A DNA stretch of 64,000 nt from Arthrobacter sp. FW305-BF8 (GCF_021789315.1 NZ_CP084561.1:744001-808000), one strand, 5' to 3'; positions 1-8,812 are shown, counted from the first letter of the stretch. Numbers and translations: made by a program. Notes: generated by a model not told the origin, from the sequence alone.

Positions 1-11
1 ATCGCGTGGCA

Positions 12-44
12 CCGGGTTGAATCCGGAGGCGCCGGGTTGAATCC
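12..44. repeat. 13-bp direct repeat at window edge
   Basis: The 13-mer CCGGGTTGAATCC occurs at 12-24 and again at 32-44, a 20-bp period. It lies just upstream of the first gene. The left edge of the window hides whether more copies exist. Confidence 0.6.
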
Positions 45-70
45 AGGGGCAGTGAAGGCAGAATAGGCGC

Positions 71-679
71 ATGGCTGTGGAACTCGAGGAACTGCTGGTG
101 CCCGACGCCGCCGCGTGGCGGACGTGGCTGGAATCCCACCACGGCGACAGCCCCGGCGTCTGGCTGGTCCTGCACAAGAAGGGCGGCAACGTCACCGAAC
201 TCGACTACGACGCCGCCCTGGACGAGGCGCTGTGCTTCGGCTGGATCGACGGCCAGGTCAAGAAGCGCGACGGCGACAGCTACCTCCAGCGCATGACCCG
301 GCGGGGTGCCAAGAGCCCCTGGTCGGCGCGGAACGTGGGCCACGTGGCCCGCCTTGAGGCGGAAGGGAAGATGACAGATCCGGGCCGTGCCGCCGTCGAC
401 GCCGCCAAGGCGGACGGCCGCTGGGAGGCCGCTTATTCCGGACAGGCGACGGCGGAGGTCCCGGCGGATCTGGCCGCTGCCATCGCCGCCGTGCCCGGAG
501 CGCAGGCCATGTTCGATGTGCTGACCTCGGTGAACCGGTACGCGCTGATCTACCGCACCAATTCGGTCAAGCAGGCCTCCACCCGGGAGCGTAAAATCGC
601 CGGATTTGTCGAGATGCTGGCCCGCGGCGAGACGCCGTATCCGCAGAAGAAACGTCCGGTCCAGAACCCCGCGCGGTGA
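71..679 (+). CDS. YdeI/OmpD-associated family protein
   Basis: A 202-residue cytoplasmic protein of the YdeI/OmpD-associated (OmdA) family, which is widespread in actinobacteria and has no firmly established biochemical role; the name comes from bacteriocin-protection and porin-associated members. The family signature is visible as LCFGWIDGQVKK near residue 55, followed by an aromatic/basic block YLQRMTRRGAKSPWS. The C-terminus is Lys/Arg-rich and Pro-rich. There is no signal peptide or membrane segment. The ATG is chosen because the protein aligns from its first residues; the upstream ribosome-binding site is weak. The TGA stop falls inside a REP-like repeat (675-724), so the gene end may have been reshaped by that element. 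The family call is good; the function is unknown. Confidence 0.85.
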   Translation: MAVELEELLVPDAAAWRTWLESHHGDSPGVWLVLHKKGGNVTELDYDAALDEALCFGWIDGQVKKRDGDSYLQRMTRRGAKSPWSARNVGHVARLEAEGKMTDPGRAAVDAAKADGRWEAAYSGQATAEVPADLAAAIAAVPGAQAMFDVLTSVNRYALIYRTNSVKQASTRERKIAGFVEMLARGETPYPQKKRPVQNPAR

Positions 680-724
680 GCCTGTCGAAACATGGTCGGC
701 TTGAGCTCGACAAGCTCGATCAGC
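675..724. repeat. REP-like 'TGAGCCTGTCGAAAC' element
   Basis: GGTGAGCCTGTCGAAAC at 675-691 is followed by a degenerate inverted half, CTCGACAAGCTCGATCA, near 706-722. This resembles the abundant actinobacterial extragenic repeat built on GGTTGAGCxxGTCGAAACC. It overlaps the stop codon of the preceding gene. A related sequence is inside the Lhr gene at 37411-37500. Confidence 0.55.
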
Positions 725-773
725 AGGGCGCCCGCGCTAAAATTGGTGCCAACTCCCAACACGAACGGCGAAC

Positions 774-2447
774 ATGCAGCGGTATTCCCTACGCACGCTG
801 AGCCCACGCGGACGCTGGATAGCGGCGGCAGTGGCCCTGGCTCTGGTGCTGGCCGCGGCTGCGGTGATCGGCCTGGCGGGGCGTTCGGGCGACGGCGGAA
901 CGCAGGGCGGCGCCGGGCCCCAACGCAGCGGGACCCAGCCAGCCCAAAGCGACGCCCCGAAGTCGTTCAGCAGGCCGGAGGGCGCCTCGCAGTTCCGGCC
1001 TTCCTACCACCTCACCCCCGCCAAGGAGTGGATGAACGATCCGCAGCGTCCGTTCCTGCTGGACGGGGTGTGGCACTACTACTACCTCTACAACGCGGAC
1101 CACCCCGAGGGGAACGGCACCGAATGGTTCCACGTCACCAGCACCGACCTGGTGCACTGGAAGGACGAAGGCGTCGCCATCGAGAAGTTCAAGAACGGGC
1201 TCGGGGACATTGAGACCGGCAGCGCCGTGGTAGACCAGGACAACACCGCCGGCTTCGGCAAGGGGGCCGTCGTCGCCGTCGTGACCCAGCAGGACAAAGG
1301 CGTGCAGCGGCAGTCCCTGTTCTACTCCACGGACAAGGGCTACACGTTCAAGGCCGCGGACGGGAACCCGGTCATGGAGAACCCCGGCGCCCAGCACTGG
1401 CGCGACCCCAAAATCATCCGTGACGAGGCCCGCGGACAGTGGGTCATGGCGTTGGCCGAGGGGGAGAAGATCGGCCTCTACACCTCACAGGAGCTCAAGG
1501 ACTGGCGCTACGTGTCCGGCTTCGAACGGAAGGGCCTCGGGATCCTCGAATGCCCCGACCTCTTCCAGTTGGACCTCGACGGCGACCCCGCCAAACGCAC
1601 CTGGGTCCTGGCCGCCAGCGCGAACGGCACCGCGGAAGGCCGGACCACCGGCGTGGCCTACTGGACCGGGACCTTTGACGGCACCCGGTTCACACCGTCC
1701 AATGACAAACACCAGTGGCTCGACGCCGGCGCCGACTTCTATGCCGCCGTCACCTGGGACGATCCCCGGCTCCCGGAAAACGAACGGATGGCGTCCCGCC
1801 ACGCGATCGGCTGGATGAACAACTGGACGTATGCCCGGCAGTTGCCCACTACCGACTGGCAGGGCGGCGCCGACTCGATCGTGCGGGACATCCGGCTGAA
1901 GACCGTGCAGGGCCGGCCTACGCTGGTCTCCACCCCCACTCCCGCCCTGTCCGCGCTGGACGGCGAAGCCAAGACGGCAGGCAGCCAGGCGCTCACCCCG
2001 GGGGGCGCCGGCGAGCTTCCCGCGCCCGCCGGCGGCGCCTACCGGCTGGACGTGACCCTCGAACGTGCACCGGGCGACGACGGCACGGAAGCCCTGCTGA
2101 AACTGGGCAGCGGCGGCGCGGACTACGCCACGGTGGGCTACAACTTCGAGGAAAGCACGGCGTGGGTGAGCCGGGCGGCGGTGGTACCCGGCGCGGAGGC
2201 CCTGGGCCCGCTCTTTACCGAGCGGAGGAGCGCCCAGAGCCCGCCCCGCAGTGGCAGCGTGAACCTGACCGTCTTCGTGGACTACTCCTCAGTGGAGGTC
2301 TTCGTGAACGGCGGCGAGCAGACCCTGACGTCGGTGGTGCTGCCGCGGTCCGGGCAGCCGGCGGTCAGCGCCGCCAGCCCCGGCGGGAAGCTGACGCTGA
2401 AGTCGTTCAGGTACACCCCGCTGGCCACGGTGCTGGCGGCCCGCTAG
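774..2447 (+). CDS. Glycoside hydrolase family 32 (levanase/beta-fructosidase), membrane-anchored or secreted
   Basis: A 557-residue GH32 enzyme, predicted to hydrolyse beta-fructosides such as levan, inulin or sucrose outside the membrane. The N-terminus (RGRW then a hydrophobic run at about residues 15-35) is a signal anchor or signal peptide, followed by a low-complexity linker to about residue 70. All three GH32 acidic motifs are present: WMNDP with nucleophile D89, WRDPK with D211, and ECPDL with acid/base E259. A C-terminal beta-sandwich domain covers roughly residues 380-557 and contains SSVEVFVNGG, typical of the family. No sugar transporter or regulator is adjacent, so it stands alone. 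Exact substrate cannot be read from sequence; levan-type fructan is an inference from domain order and secretion. Confidence 0.92.
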   Translation: MQRYSLRTLSPRGRWIAAAVALALVLAAAAVIGLAGRSGDGGTQGGAGPQRSGTQPAQSDAPKSFSRPEGASQFRPSYHLTPAKEWMNDPQRPFLLDGVWHYYYLYNADHPEGNGTEWFHVTSTDLVHWKDEGVAIEKFKNGLGDIETGSAVVDQDNTAGFGKGAVVAVVTQQDKGVQRQSLFYSTDKGYTFKAADGNPVMENPGAQHWRDPKIIRDEARGQWVMALAEGEKIGLYTSQELKDWRYVSGFERKGLGILECPDLFQLDLDGDPAKRTWVLAASANGTAEGRTTGVAYWTGTFDGTRFTPSNDKHQWLDAGADFYAAVTWDDPRLPENERMASRHAIGWMNNWTYARQLPTTDWQGGADSIVRDIRLKTVQGRPTLVSTPTPALSALDGEAKTAGSQALTPGGAGELPAPAGGAYRLDVTLERAPGDDGTEALLKLGSGGADYATVGYNFEESTAWVSRAAVVPGAEALGPLFTERRSAQSPPRSGSVNLTVFVDYSSVEVFVNGGEQTLTSVVLPRSGQPAVSAASPGGKLTLKSFRYTPLATVLAAR

Positions 2448-2483
2448 ACACGCCGGGACGGACGAATTCAGGCGCGGCGGCGG

Positions 2484-2517
2484 GCCAGACCGGACGGTGC
2501 GCCAGACCGGACGGTGC
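2484..2517. repeat. 17-bp perfect tandem duplication
   Basis: GCCAGACCGGACGGTGC is present twice head to tail (2484-2500 and 2501-2517) between the convergent GH32 and iron-transporter genes. No coding consequence is visible. Confidence 0.85.
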
Positions 2518-2550
2518 GCCAGGTGGCGCCGGTCCAGACTAAGCCCAACG

Positions 2551-3714
2551 TCAGGCGGACTCGAGCGGGAACGCCACGGCTTCGCCCACCACGCGCAGGC
2601 AGAGTTCGGTGCCGGGCTGGGCGATGGACGCGTTCCAGTGCCGGATGGTGATCACCTCACCGCCGCCGGGATAGCGGTGGTCGGGCATGGCGCCGGCCAG
2701 CTTGGGCGGCACGGCGAGCTTGAGCCGCACGGTGGTCTCGGGGCCGAAGTAGTCGGTATCCACCACCACGCCGCGGATGGGCCCGTCCTCGGCAATGCGA
2801 ATCTGCTCCGGACGCAGCATGAGCTGGACGCGGCCCTGCGCCGGCGGTCGGCGGACGGGGATCCCGCCCAGCGAGCAGGTGGCCAGTGAGCCCTCCATCC
2901 ACGCATCGAGGATCACGGCGTCGCCCAGGAATTCGGCCGTGGCGCGGTCCGCCGGCCGGGTGTACACCACGAACGGGTTGCCGATCTGAGCCAGCTTGCC
3001 GCCCCGCATGACCGCCACCTGGTCCGCGAAGGACAGCGCCTCGGCCTGGTCGTGGGTGACCAGGATGGTGGTCACCCCGGCCTCGTTGAGAACCTTGGCC
3101 ACCGCCCGCCGGGTGGCCACCCGGAGTCCGGCGTCCAGGGCGGAGAACGGCTCGTCCAGCAGCATGAGCTCGGGTTCCCGGGCCAGCGCCCGCGCCAGGG
3201 CGACGCGCTGCTGCTGCCCGCCGGAGAGCTGGTGCGGGCGGCGCTTGGCCATGGCCGTGTCCAGAGACACCATCTCGAGGAGTTCGTTGACCCGCGTGTT
3301 AACCGCGCGCCGGCCGCCGTCGAGCTTTGCCGCACTGAGCCCGAACGCGATGTTCTGCCCCACGGTCAGGTGCGGGAACAGGGCGCCGTCCTGGGCCACG
3401 TAGCCGACGTGGCGCTTGTGCGCCGGCTTCCACACGCCGTCGCCCGCCACCGGGGAACCGTTCAGCGAGATGCTGCCGGTGCCCGGGTGTTCAAAGCCGG
3501 CGATCAGCCGGAGCAGGGTGGTCTTGCCCGAACCCGAGGGGCCCACGATCGCGGTGGTTCCGCCCTTGGCGACGGACAGGTTCACGCCCTTGAGGACGGC
3601 CTGCGAGCCGAAGTTCTTGGTGACGGCCTCGATCTCCAGGTGGCTGTTGGTGCTTGGCGCCACGGACCGTGAGATCCGCGGTTCCGGAAGCCTGGACGGG
3701 GATTGTTCGGTCAC
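2551..3714 (-). CDS. Ferric-iron ABC transporter ATP-binding protein (FbpC-like)
   Basis: A 387-residue ATPase that powers the iron importer encoded immediately upstream. Walker A is GPSGSGKTT (Lys64), the ABC signature is LSGGQQQRVALARAL at about 162-177, Walker B/D-loop is LMLLDEPFSALD, and the H-loop is in VTHDQAEAL. The residues after about 260 form the TOBE-type C-terminal regulatory domain found in FbpC/PotA-like ATPases. The N-terminal 25 residues before the ABC domain are a nonconserved extension. The ATG overlaps the permease stop by 4 bp, so the two are translationally coupled. Gene order (substrate-binding protein, fused permease, ATPase) and the upstream IdeR box support iron as substrate. 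Confidence 0.92.
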   Translation of the reverse strand: MTEQSPSRLPEPRISRSVAPSTNSHLEIEAVTKNFGSQAVLKGVNLSVAKGGTTAIVGPSGSGKTTLLRLIAGFEHPGTGSISLNGSPVAGDGVWKPAHKRHVGYVAQDGALFPHLTVGQNIAFGLSAAKLDGGRRAVNTRVNELLEMVSLDTAMAKRRPHQLSGGQQQRVALARALAREPELMLLDEPFSALDAGLRVATRRAVAKVLNEAGVTTILVTHDQAEALSFADQVAVMRGGKLAQIGNPFVVYTRPADRATAEFLGDAVILDAWMEGSLATCSLGGIPVRRPPAQGRVQLMLRPEQIRIAEDGPIRGVVVDTDYFGPETTVRLKLAVPPKLAGAMPDHRYPGGGEVITIRHWNASIAQPGTELCLRVVGEAVAFPLESA

Positions 3715-5303
3715 TGTCCCGCTACTTTCTTGGACTGCTGGAAGAGCAAATAGGTCATGGGCGCCGAAATCACGATCATGAGCAGGGCGTACGGCGCGGC
3801 GCCGGCGTAGTCGATTTCGCTGCTCTTGCTCCAGAACTCGGTGGCCAGGGTCCGGGTCCCGTTGGGGGAGAGCAGCAGCGTGGCGGTCAGCTCGTTCGCG
3901 ATGCCGAGGAAGACGAGCGCCGCCCCGCCGGCCGCAGCGGGGGCGGTGAGCCGGAGCGTCACGCGGATGAAGGACAGCAGCGGAGGCGTGCCCAGGGCCT
4001 GGGCCGCCTCATCCAGCTCCTTGGGTGCCTGGGCCAGGCCGGCGCGGATGTTGACCAGCGCGCGCGGCAGGAACAGGAGGATGTAGGCGGCCACCAGGAC
4101 GCCGGCCGTCTGGTAGACGCCGGGGACCAGCCGGATGCTGACGGTGACGAAGGCCAGGGCCACCACGATGCCCGGCATGGAGCTGGTGACGTAGTTGGAC
4201 AGTTCGAGGGCCTTGCTGAACCAGCTGGCATGCCGGACGGCCAGGTACGCCATGGGGAAGGCGACAACGGTGGTGGCCGCGGCCCCGGCCAGCCCGTACA
4301 GCAGGGTCTGCCACAGCGCCGGAACGAATTCGTCAGCCGCCCAGATGTCAGCACCGCCGGCAATGATCCAGCGCAGCACGAACAGCAGCGGCAGCCCGAA
4401 GGCAAGCAGGGTCAGGCCGAGCAGGGCCAGCTGGGCCGGTACCTGGTAGGTGTGCAGGGGCAGGCGCAGGGCCTTGGCCTGCGCGCCGGAGCCCACGCGG
4501 GCGTACCGGGCGGTGCCGCGGCTGCGCACCTCCACCAGCAGCAGGAGGAGGCAAAAGAACACGAGCACGCTGGCCAGCATGGTGCCTGCGGCGCCGTTGA
4601 ACGTGGACTGGTACTGCACCATGATGGCCGTGGTGAACGTGTCGAAGCGGATCATCGCGAATGCGCCGTACTCGGCCAGCAGGTGGAGCGCCACCAGCAG
4701 CCCGCCGCCAGTCATCGCGATTCGGAGCTGCGGCAGGACCACACGGAAAAACGCCCGCCAGGCCCCCAGGCCGAGGGACGCAGCCGACTGCTCCACGGCG
4801 GGATCCAGCCGGCTCAGCGTCGCAGCGGCGGGAATGTAGACCAGCGGGAAGTAGGAGAGCGTGGCGATGAGCACGCCGGAAAACAGCCCGTGCAGGGACG
4901 GCACAGCGGAAACCCACGCATAGCTGTTGACGAAGGCAGGGATGGCCAGCGGCGCCGCGAGCAGCACGGCCCACACCTTCTGGCCCCGCAGCGTGGTGCG
5001 TTCCACGAGCCACGCACCGCCCACGCCCAGGATGAGGCAGAGCGGCACGGTGAGCACAATCAGGATCACGGTGTTGAGCAGCAGTTCGCCGACGCGCGGG
5101 CGAACGATCAGTTCAAGGGCGGTGTCCCAGCCCGTGGCCACGGTCATTACCGCGACGTAGCCGAGGGGGACGAGTGCGAACAGGGCGATCAGCACCGCCA
5201 TGACGCCTACCGCGGAAACGCCGAAAGGCGGGCGGGGGCGCTTGCCCCGGCCCGCCGTCGTCGTGCTTCCGGATGTCTCCGGCGCCGATACTTGCGTGGT
5301 CAC
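3711..5303 (-). CDS. Ferric-iron ABC transporter permease (FbpB-like, two fused BPD domains)
   Basis: A 530-residue integral membrane protein with about twelve hydrophobic segments, consistent with the FbpB architecture in which two binding-protein-dependent permease domains are fused in tandem. EAA-like cytoplasmic loops are visible in both halves (ASLGLGAWRAFFRVVLPQL near 185 and AQALGTPPLLSFIRVTL near 445). Its start lies 4 nt downstream of the substrate-binding protein stop, and its end overlaps the ATPase start by 4 bp, so all three form one operon. It should carry Fe3+ across the cytoplasmic membrane. The N-terminal 30 residues are a polar cytoplasmic tail. Confidence 0.92.
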   Translation of the reverse strand: MTTQVSAPETSGSTTTAGRGKRPRPPFGVSAVGVMAVLIALFALVPLGYVAVMTVATGWDTALELIVRPRVGELLLNTVILIVLTVPLCLILGVGGAWLVERTTLRGQKVWAVLLAAPLAIPAFVNSYAWVSAVPSLHGLFSGVLIATLSYFPLVYIPAAATLSRLDPAVEQSAASLGLGAWRAFFRVVLPQLRIAMTGGGLLVALHLLAEYGAFAMIRFDTFTTAIMVQYQSTFNGAAGTMLASVLVFFCLLLLLVEVRSRGTARYARVGSGAQAKALRLPLHTYQVPAQLALLGLTLLAFGLPLLFVLRWIIAGGADIWAADEFVPALWQTLLYGLAGAAATTVVAFPMAYLAVRHASWFSKALELSNYVTSSMPGIVVALAFVTVSIRLVPGVYQTAGVLVAAYILLFLPRALVNIRAGLAQAPKELDEAAQALGTPPLLSFIRVTLRLTAPAAAGGAALVFLGIANELTATLLLSPNGTRTLATEFWSKSSEIDYAGAAPYALLMIVISAPMTYLLFQQSKKVAGQ

Positions 5304-5307
5304 AGAA

Positions 5308-6354
5308 TTAGAGCAGTCCTGCCTTGGTCATCAGCTCCGTGACCTTCTCGGAGTTCAGCTTGGCGGGGTCCACGGTGGGAGCCTGAAGTTCCTTGATGGG
5401 AACCAGCTTCTCGCTGGCGGGGACGCCCGAGGCGATGGCGTATTCGAAGGACGTGCCCTTCTGCAGGACTTCCTGGCCCTTCTTGCCAGTGATGAACTTC
5501 AGGAAGGCCTGGGCGTTCTCGGCGTTCTTCGAGGACTTCAGCACGCCGCCTCCGGAGACGGACAGGAACGCGCCCGGGTCCTGGTTCTTGAAGTAGTACG
5601 GCGTGACGTTCTTGGAATTCTCGCCGGTCTTCGCCTGGTCGCCGTAGTAGTAGTAGTGGTAGATCAGCGCGGCATCAACCTCGCCGGCGTTCACTGCCTT
5701 CATGGCGGTGCTGTTGCCCTTGTAGGCGGTGAAGTTTTCCTTCATGCCCTTCAGCCAAGCCTCGGCAGCGGCCTCGCCCTTGAGCTCAACGAGGGCGGAG
5801 ACAATGGCCTGGAAGTCGGCGCCGCTCGGGGAGGCTGCCCACTTGCCCTTCCACTCCGGCTTGGCCAGGTCCAGCATGGACTTCGGCAGCTTGTCCTCGG
5901 AGATCTTCTTCTTGTCATAAACCAGGACGGTGGAGCGGGCGGCAATGCCGGTCCACTTGTTGGTGCTGGGGCGGAACTCCGCCGGAACCTGGGCAACCGT
6001 GTCCTTGGCAACGTCGGCGAACAGGCCGGCGTTCTCCACCTGCGCCATTGCGGGGGAGTTCTCGGTGAGGAAGACGTCCGCCGGCGAGGCTGCGCCTTCC
6101 TGGACGATCTGGTTGGACATCTCGGTGTCGTCACCCTGGCGGAGCGTCACCTTGATGCCGGTTTCCGCGGTGAAAGCGTCCGCCCATTCCTTGGTGAGGC
6201 TTTCGTGCTGGGCGTTGTAGACCGTGATCTCGCCCTTTGAGGCGTCAGCCGAGGACGTGGCGGCGGGGGAGGTGCTGGAGCCGCAGGCCGAGAGGCCAAG
6301 GGCTGCGGTGGCGGCGATCGCGATGCCGGCCAGCGCGTTAATGCGGATCTTCAT
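5308..6354 (-). CDS. Fe(3+) ABC transporter substrate-binding lipoprotein (FbpA/FutA-like)
   Basis: A 348-residue periplasmic-binding-protein-fold lipoprotein. The lipobox LSAC places the acylated cysteine at residue 24, so the mature protein is anchored to the outer face of the membrane. Ferric-binding proteins of this family use neighbouring tyrosines to hold iron; an unusual run YHYYYY is present at residues 232-237, where the paired Tyr ligands are expected. It is the first gene of the operon with the FbpB-like permease and FbpC-like ATPase. Its promoter carries a near-consensus IdeR/DtxR box, so it should be repressed when iron is plentiful. Iron rather than another oxyanion or metal is well supported by the regulator site plus the Tyr cluster. 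Confidence 0.93.
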   Translation of the reverse strand: MKIRINALAGIAIAATAALGLSACGSSTSPAATSSADASKGEITVYNAQHESLTKEWADAFTAETGIKVTLRQGDDTEMSNQIVQEGAASPADVFLTENSPAMAQVENAGLFADVAKDTVAQVPAEFRPSTNKWTGIAARSTVLVYDKKKISEDKLPKSMLDLAKPEWKGKWAASPSGADFQAIVSALVELKGEAAAEAWLKGMKENFTAYKGNSTAMKAVNAGEVDAALIYHYYYYGDQAKTGENSKNVTPYYFKNQDPGAFLSVSGGGVLKSSKNAENAQAFLKFITGKKGQEVLQKGTSFEYAIASGVPASEKLVPIKELQAPTVDPAKLNSEKVTELMTKAGLL

Positions 6355-6433
6355 CGGGGTGCTTCTTTCTGCAAAAGTCTCGTGGGCCAGGCCCGCCGTG
6401 AGCTGGGGAAGTTAGGTGAAGCTCACTCGAAAA

Positions 6434-6462
6434 ACTGTAGGTTAGCCAAACCTAAGCACCAA
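6434..6462 (-). promoter_or_regulatory. Iron-regulated promoter with IdeR/DtxR box
   Basis: On the minus strand a -35 TTGGTG (6457-6462) and a -10 TACAGT (6434-6439) are separated by 17 bp. Positions 6437-6455 (plus strand GTAGGTTAGCCAAACCTAA) match 17 of 19 bases of the consensus IdeR/DtxR iron box and cover the whole spacer. Binding of Fe2+-loaded repressor would block polymerase. The start codon of the iron-binding lipoprotein is about 80 nt downstream. Confidence 0.88.
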
Positions 6463-6517
6463 GCGACAAAGGCCTTAAGTGATGAGGATCACATCAATTA
6501 CGACACTGTTGAGTGTC

Positions 6518-7780
6518 CTAATTGGCACCTAACCCGGAGTCCGCTGTTGCTGACGCCGCTGCCACTGACGCCGCCGCCTCCAGGGCCATCCAGGCCTGTA
6601 GCTGGGTGGAAAGTTCGACGGCGGCGCCCGGCGGATATGTGTCGCCCGCCGGCCGTCGGGGGGGTTCGAAGGAGAACACCGGTTCACCGGCCCGGCCGTG
6701 CCGGGCCAGCCGTTCGCCTGCAGCGATCGGCCGGCGGCCGGCCCAGAGCGCCATGGCAGTGTCGGTGACCATCCCTGCTGCGGTGGTCCGGACGTCCTGC
6801 GGCAGCCGCCGATCGTTGGCGGCCAGCGCCAGGTAGCGGGTGAGGATGCCGGTGAACAGTCCGCCATCGCCGGTGCCGTCGCACCGGAGGACCAGGCTTG
6901 GCGCGGGACTGCCGGTGGCGTTGCCGGTGGTGCCTGGCAGGGTCAGGTGCGCGGCCACGGCGAACACCACGGTGGAAGCGCGTTCCAGATGGGCGGCGCC
7001 GCCGAGTTCCAGCAGGGCGCCGAGGACGGGCCCCTGGTTGTAGGTGTAGATCGCCTCCTCCAGCGTGGTCTCCCCGGTGCTGCGAATTCGGATGCCGTCC
7101 AGGTAGAGCCCGCGCGTGGGGTCGAACAGCCGCGCGTCCAGCCAGTCGAGCAGCGCCTGCGCCTTGGCGGTGTTGCCCGTGCGGGCATAGTAGAGCGCCA
7201 CCGGTGCCGTGGCCGGGGTGTTCTTGAAGTCCCGCTTGGTGCTCCAGAACGTGCCGCCGCCCAGGTCGTCGGTGGAGGCCGAGTCGAACTGCAGCGTCAG
7301 GCTCTTGCGGATCTTTTCCTGCCGCCGGGTGCTGGGCCGGCGGCTCTCCTCGGCGAGCCGCTCCAGGCGGAGTGTGGACAGGGCCAGCCAGGCCATGTCG
7401 TCGTAGTAATGGTTGACGAACGTCAGGAAATTCCGCAGCCGGATGCCGGTGACCAGCCGCGAGGCGAGCTGGCCGGCGCTGGGCCGGGTGCCGCCGTCGA
7501 ACTTTTCCGGCGGCCGCCCTGCCCTCCCGAGTTCGCGAAAACCCGCGTCCACGAGGCAGTCCAGGTAATGCGCCTGCCACCAGTAGTGCCACGGGCGGCG
7601 GAGGTTTTCGATGCGGCCGGAGGGGCGGACGGTGGCTGCGATGTGCGTCCCAGGCAGGAAGAACAGCCGCTGGCCGAACAGATGGGTCACCGACCGTGCG
7701 GCCTCGTCGGCCCGCTCTGCCCAGGCCATTGCGGGAGCGGGGGTGGCATTCGGGGTGGCGTCGGCATCTGGCTGGATCAT
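6518..7780 (-). CDS. Glycoside hydrolase family 76 (alpha-1,6-mannanase-like)
   Basis: A 420-residue protein of the GH76 alpha/alpha-barrel family, whose characterised members cleave alpha-1,6-mannan backbones. The paired catalytic aspartates of the family are visible in NHYYDDMAWLAL as D127 and D128. Other family blocks are GGTFWSTKRDFKNT, NTPATAPVALYYARTG and IYTYNQGPVLGALLELG. There is no recognisable signal peptide or lipobox, so this version looks cytoplasmic, which is unusual for a polysaccharide-degrading mannanase and suggests action on an imported or endogenous mannoside. It stands alone, convergent toward the iron operon and divergent from the SDR gene. Confidence 0.88.
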   Translation of the reverse strand: MIQPDADATPNATPAPAMAWAERADEAARSVTHLFGQRLFFLPGTHIAATVRPSGRIENLRRPWHYWWQAHYLDCLVDAGFRELGRAGRPPEKFDGGTRPSAGQLASRLVTGIRLRNFLTFVNHYYDDMAWLALSTLRLERLAEESRRPSTRRQEKIRKSLTLQFDSASTDDLGGGTFWSTKRDFKNTPATAPVALYYARTGNTAKAQALLDWLDARLFDPTRGLYLDGIRIRSTGETTLEEAIYTYNQGPVLGALLELGGAAHLERASTVVFAVAAHLTLPGTTGNATGSPAPSLVLRCDGTGDGGLFTGILTRYLALAANDRRLPQDVRTTAAGMVTDTAMALWAGRRPIAAGERLARHGRAGEPVFSFEPPRRPAGDTYPPGAAVELSTQLQAWMALEAAASVAAASATADSGLGAN

Positions 7781-7910
7781 TCGGCCAGCCTAGCGAACCG
7801 CCCTCCTGGCAATCCGCCAGTGTGGCAATCGGCCAGTGCGGCAAGCTGGGGGGACGAACCGGGCGGCGCGGGGTTGGTGGTGCGGGGTGCATACGGCGCC
7901 CATTTCAGTT

Positions 7911-7930
7911 AACATTCACTAACTAACGTT
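7911..7930. promoter_or_regulatory. Possible TetR-type operator upstream of the SDR/ACAD operon
   Basis: An imperfect inverted repeat has arms AACATT (7911-7916) and AACGTT (7925-7930) with an AT-rich centre, standing out from the GC-rich surroundings 52 nt before the SDR start. TetR-family repressors commonly control acyl-CoA catabolic operons from such sites. No regulator gene is adjacent, so this is a weak call. Confidence 0.35.
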
Positions 7931-7981
7931 CGCGGCCGGGATCCGGACCCGCATCGACCGGTTCCGCATCAAGGAGGATGT

Positions 7982-8812
7982 ATGGAAATCGAGGGTTCCG
8001 TCGCGCTCATCACGGGCGGTGCATCCGGCCTGGGCGCCGCCACGGCCCGGCGGCTGTTCGACGCCGGCGCCTCTGTGGTTCTCGCCGACCTCGGCACCTC
8101 GGCCGGCGCCGCATACGCCGACGAGCTGAATGCTGCCGGCCCGCAGAACCCTGCAGGCACCGTTTCAGGCCGCGAGGTGGCAGCCCCCAAAGCGGTTTTC
8201 GTTCCGGCGGATGTGACCAGCGAGGACCAGGTGCAGGCCGCTGTGGACGCCGCCGTCGGGCTGGGGCCACTGCGGATCGTGGTGAACTGCGCCGGCATCG
8301 CCACGCCGGGCAAGGTCCTGGGGCGCGACGGCGTGCTGCCGCTGGAGACCTTCCACCGTGTCATCCAGATCAACCTGGTGGGGACCTTCAACGTGGTTCG
8401 GCTGGCCGCCGCTGCGATGGCCGCCACCGAGCCTGCTGTCACCGAGCTCGGCGGAGAGGAACGCGGCGTGATCATCAACACCGCCTCGGTGGCCGCGTTC
8501 GACGGGCAGATCGGCCAGCCTGCCTACGCTGCATCCAAGGGCGGAGTGGCCGCCATGACCCTGCCCCTGGCCCGCGAACTCGCCCGGTCCCTCATCCGCG
8601 TGGTGACCATTGCGCCCGGAATTTTCGAGACCCCGATGATGGCCGGACTGCCGCAGGAGGCGCAGGAGTCACTGGGCCGGCAGGTGCCGCACCCGTCCCG
8701 GCTGGGGCGGCCCGCCGAGTATGCAAACCTCGCCGCGCACATCGTAGAGAACGCCATGCTCAACGGCGAAACAATCCGCCTCGACGGCGCCATCCGGATG
8801 GGCCCGAAGTGA
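7982..8812 (+). CDS. SDR oxidoreductase, 3-hydroxyacyl-CoA dehydrogenase type-2-like
   Basis: A 276-residue short-chain dehydrogenase. The NAD-binding loop is TGGASGLGAA (11-20), and the catalytic set S169, Y182, K186 lies in NTASVAAFDGQIGQPAYAASK. The NTASVAAFDGQxGQxAYxASKGG block is characteristic of the HSD17B10-like type-2 3-hydroxyacyl-CoA dehydrogenases that oxidise (2-methyl-)3-hydroxyacyl-CoA in branched-chain amino acid or fatty acid breakdown. An excellent AAGGAGG site (7971-7977) precedes the ATG. The stop overlaps the next gene's GTG start by 4 bp. A partner acyl-CoA dehydrogenase in the same operon supports a beta-oxidation role; the exact acyl substrate is unknown. Confidence 0.9.
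   Translation: MEIEGSVALITGGASGLGAATARRLFDAGASVVLADLGTSAGAAYADELNAAGPQNPAGTVSGREVAAPKAVFVPADVTSEDQVQAAVDAAVGLGPLRIVVNCAGIATPGKVLGRDGVLPLETFHRVIQINLVGTFNVVRLAAAAMAATEPAVTELGGEERGVIINTASVAAFDGQIGQPAYAASKGGVAAMTLPLARELARSLIRVVTIAPGIFETPMMAGLPQEAQESLGRQVPHPSRLGRPAEYANLAAHIVENAMLNGETIRLDGAIRMGPK

Noticed and set aside
3654..5342. Antisense reading frame over the iron permease and similar ones over hhyL (23547-25730) and GT39 (60894-62927)
   Set aside because: Rich in Gln, Arg and Gly with no domain pattern; the opposite strand encodes clear proteins.
7978..8808. N-terminal extension of the acyl-CoA dehydrogenase reading through the SDR gene
   Set aside because: The extension is Arg-rich frame shadow; the overlapping GTGA start and the SDR catalytic residues define two separate genes.
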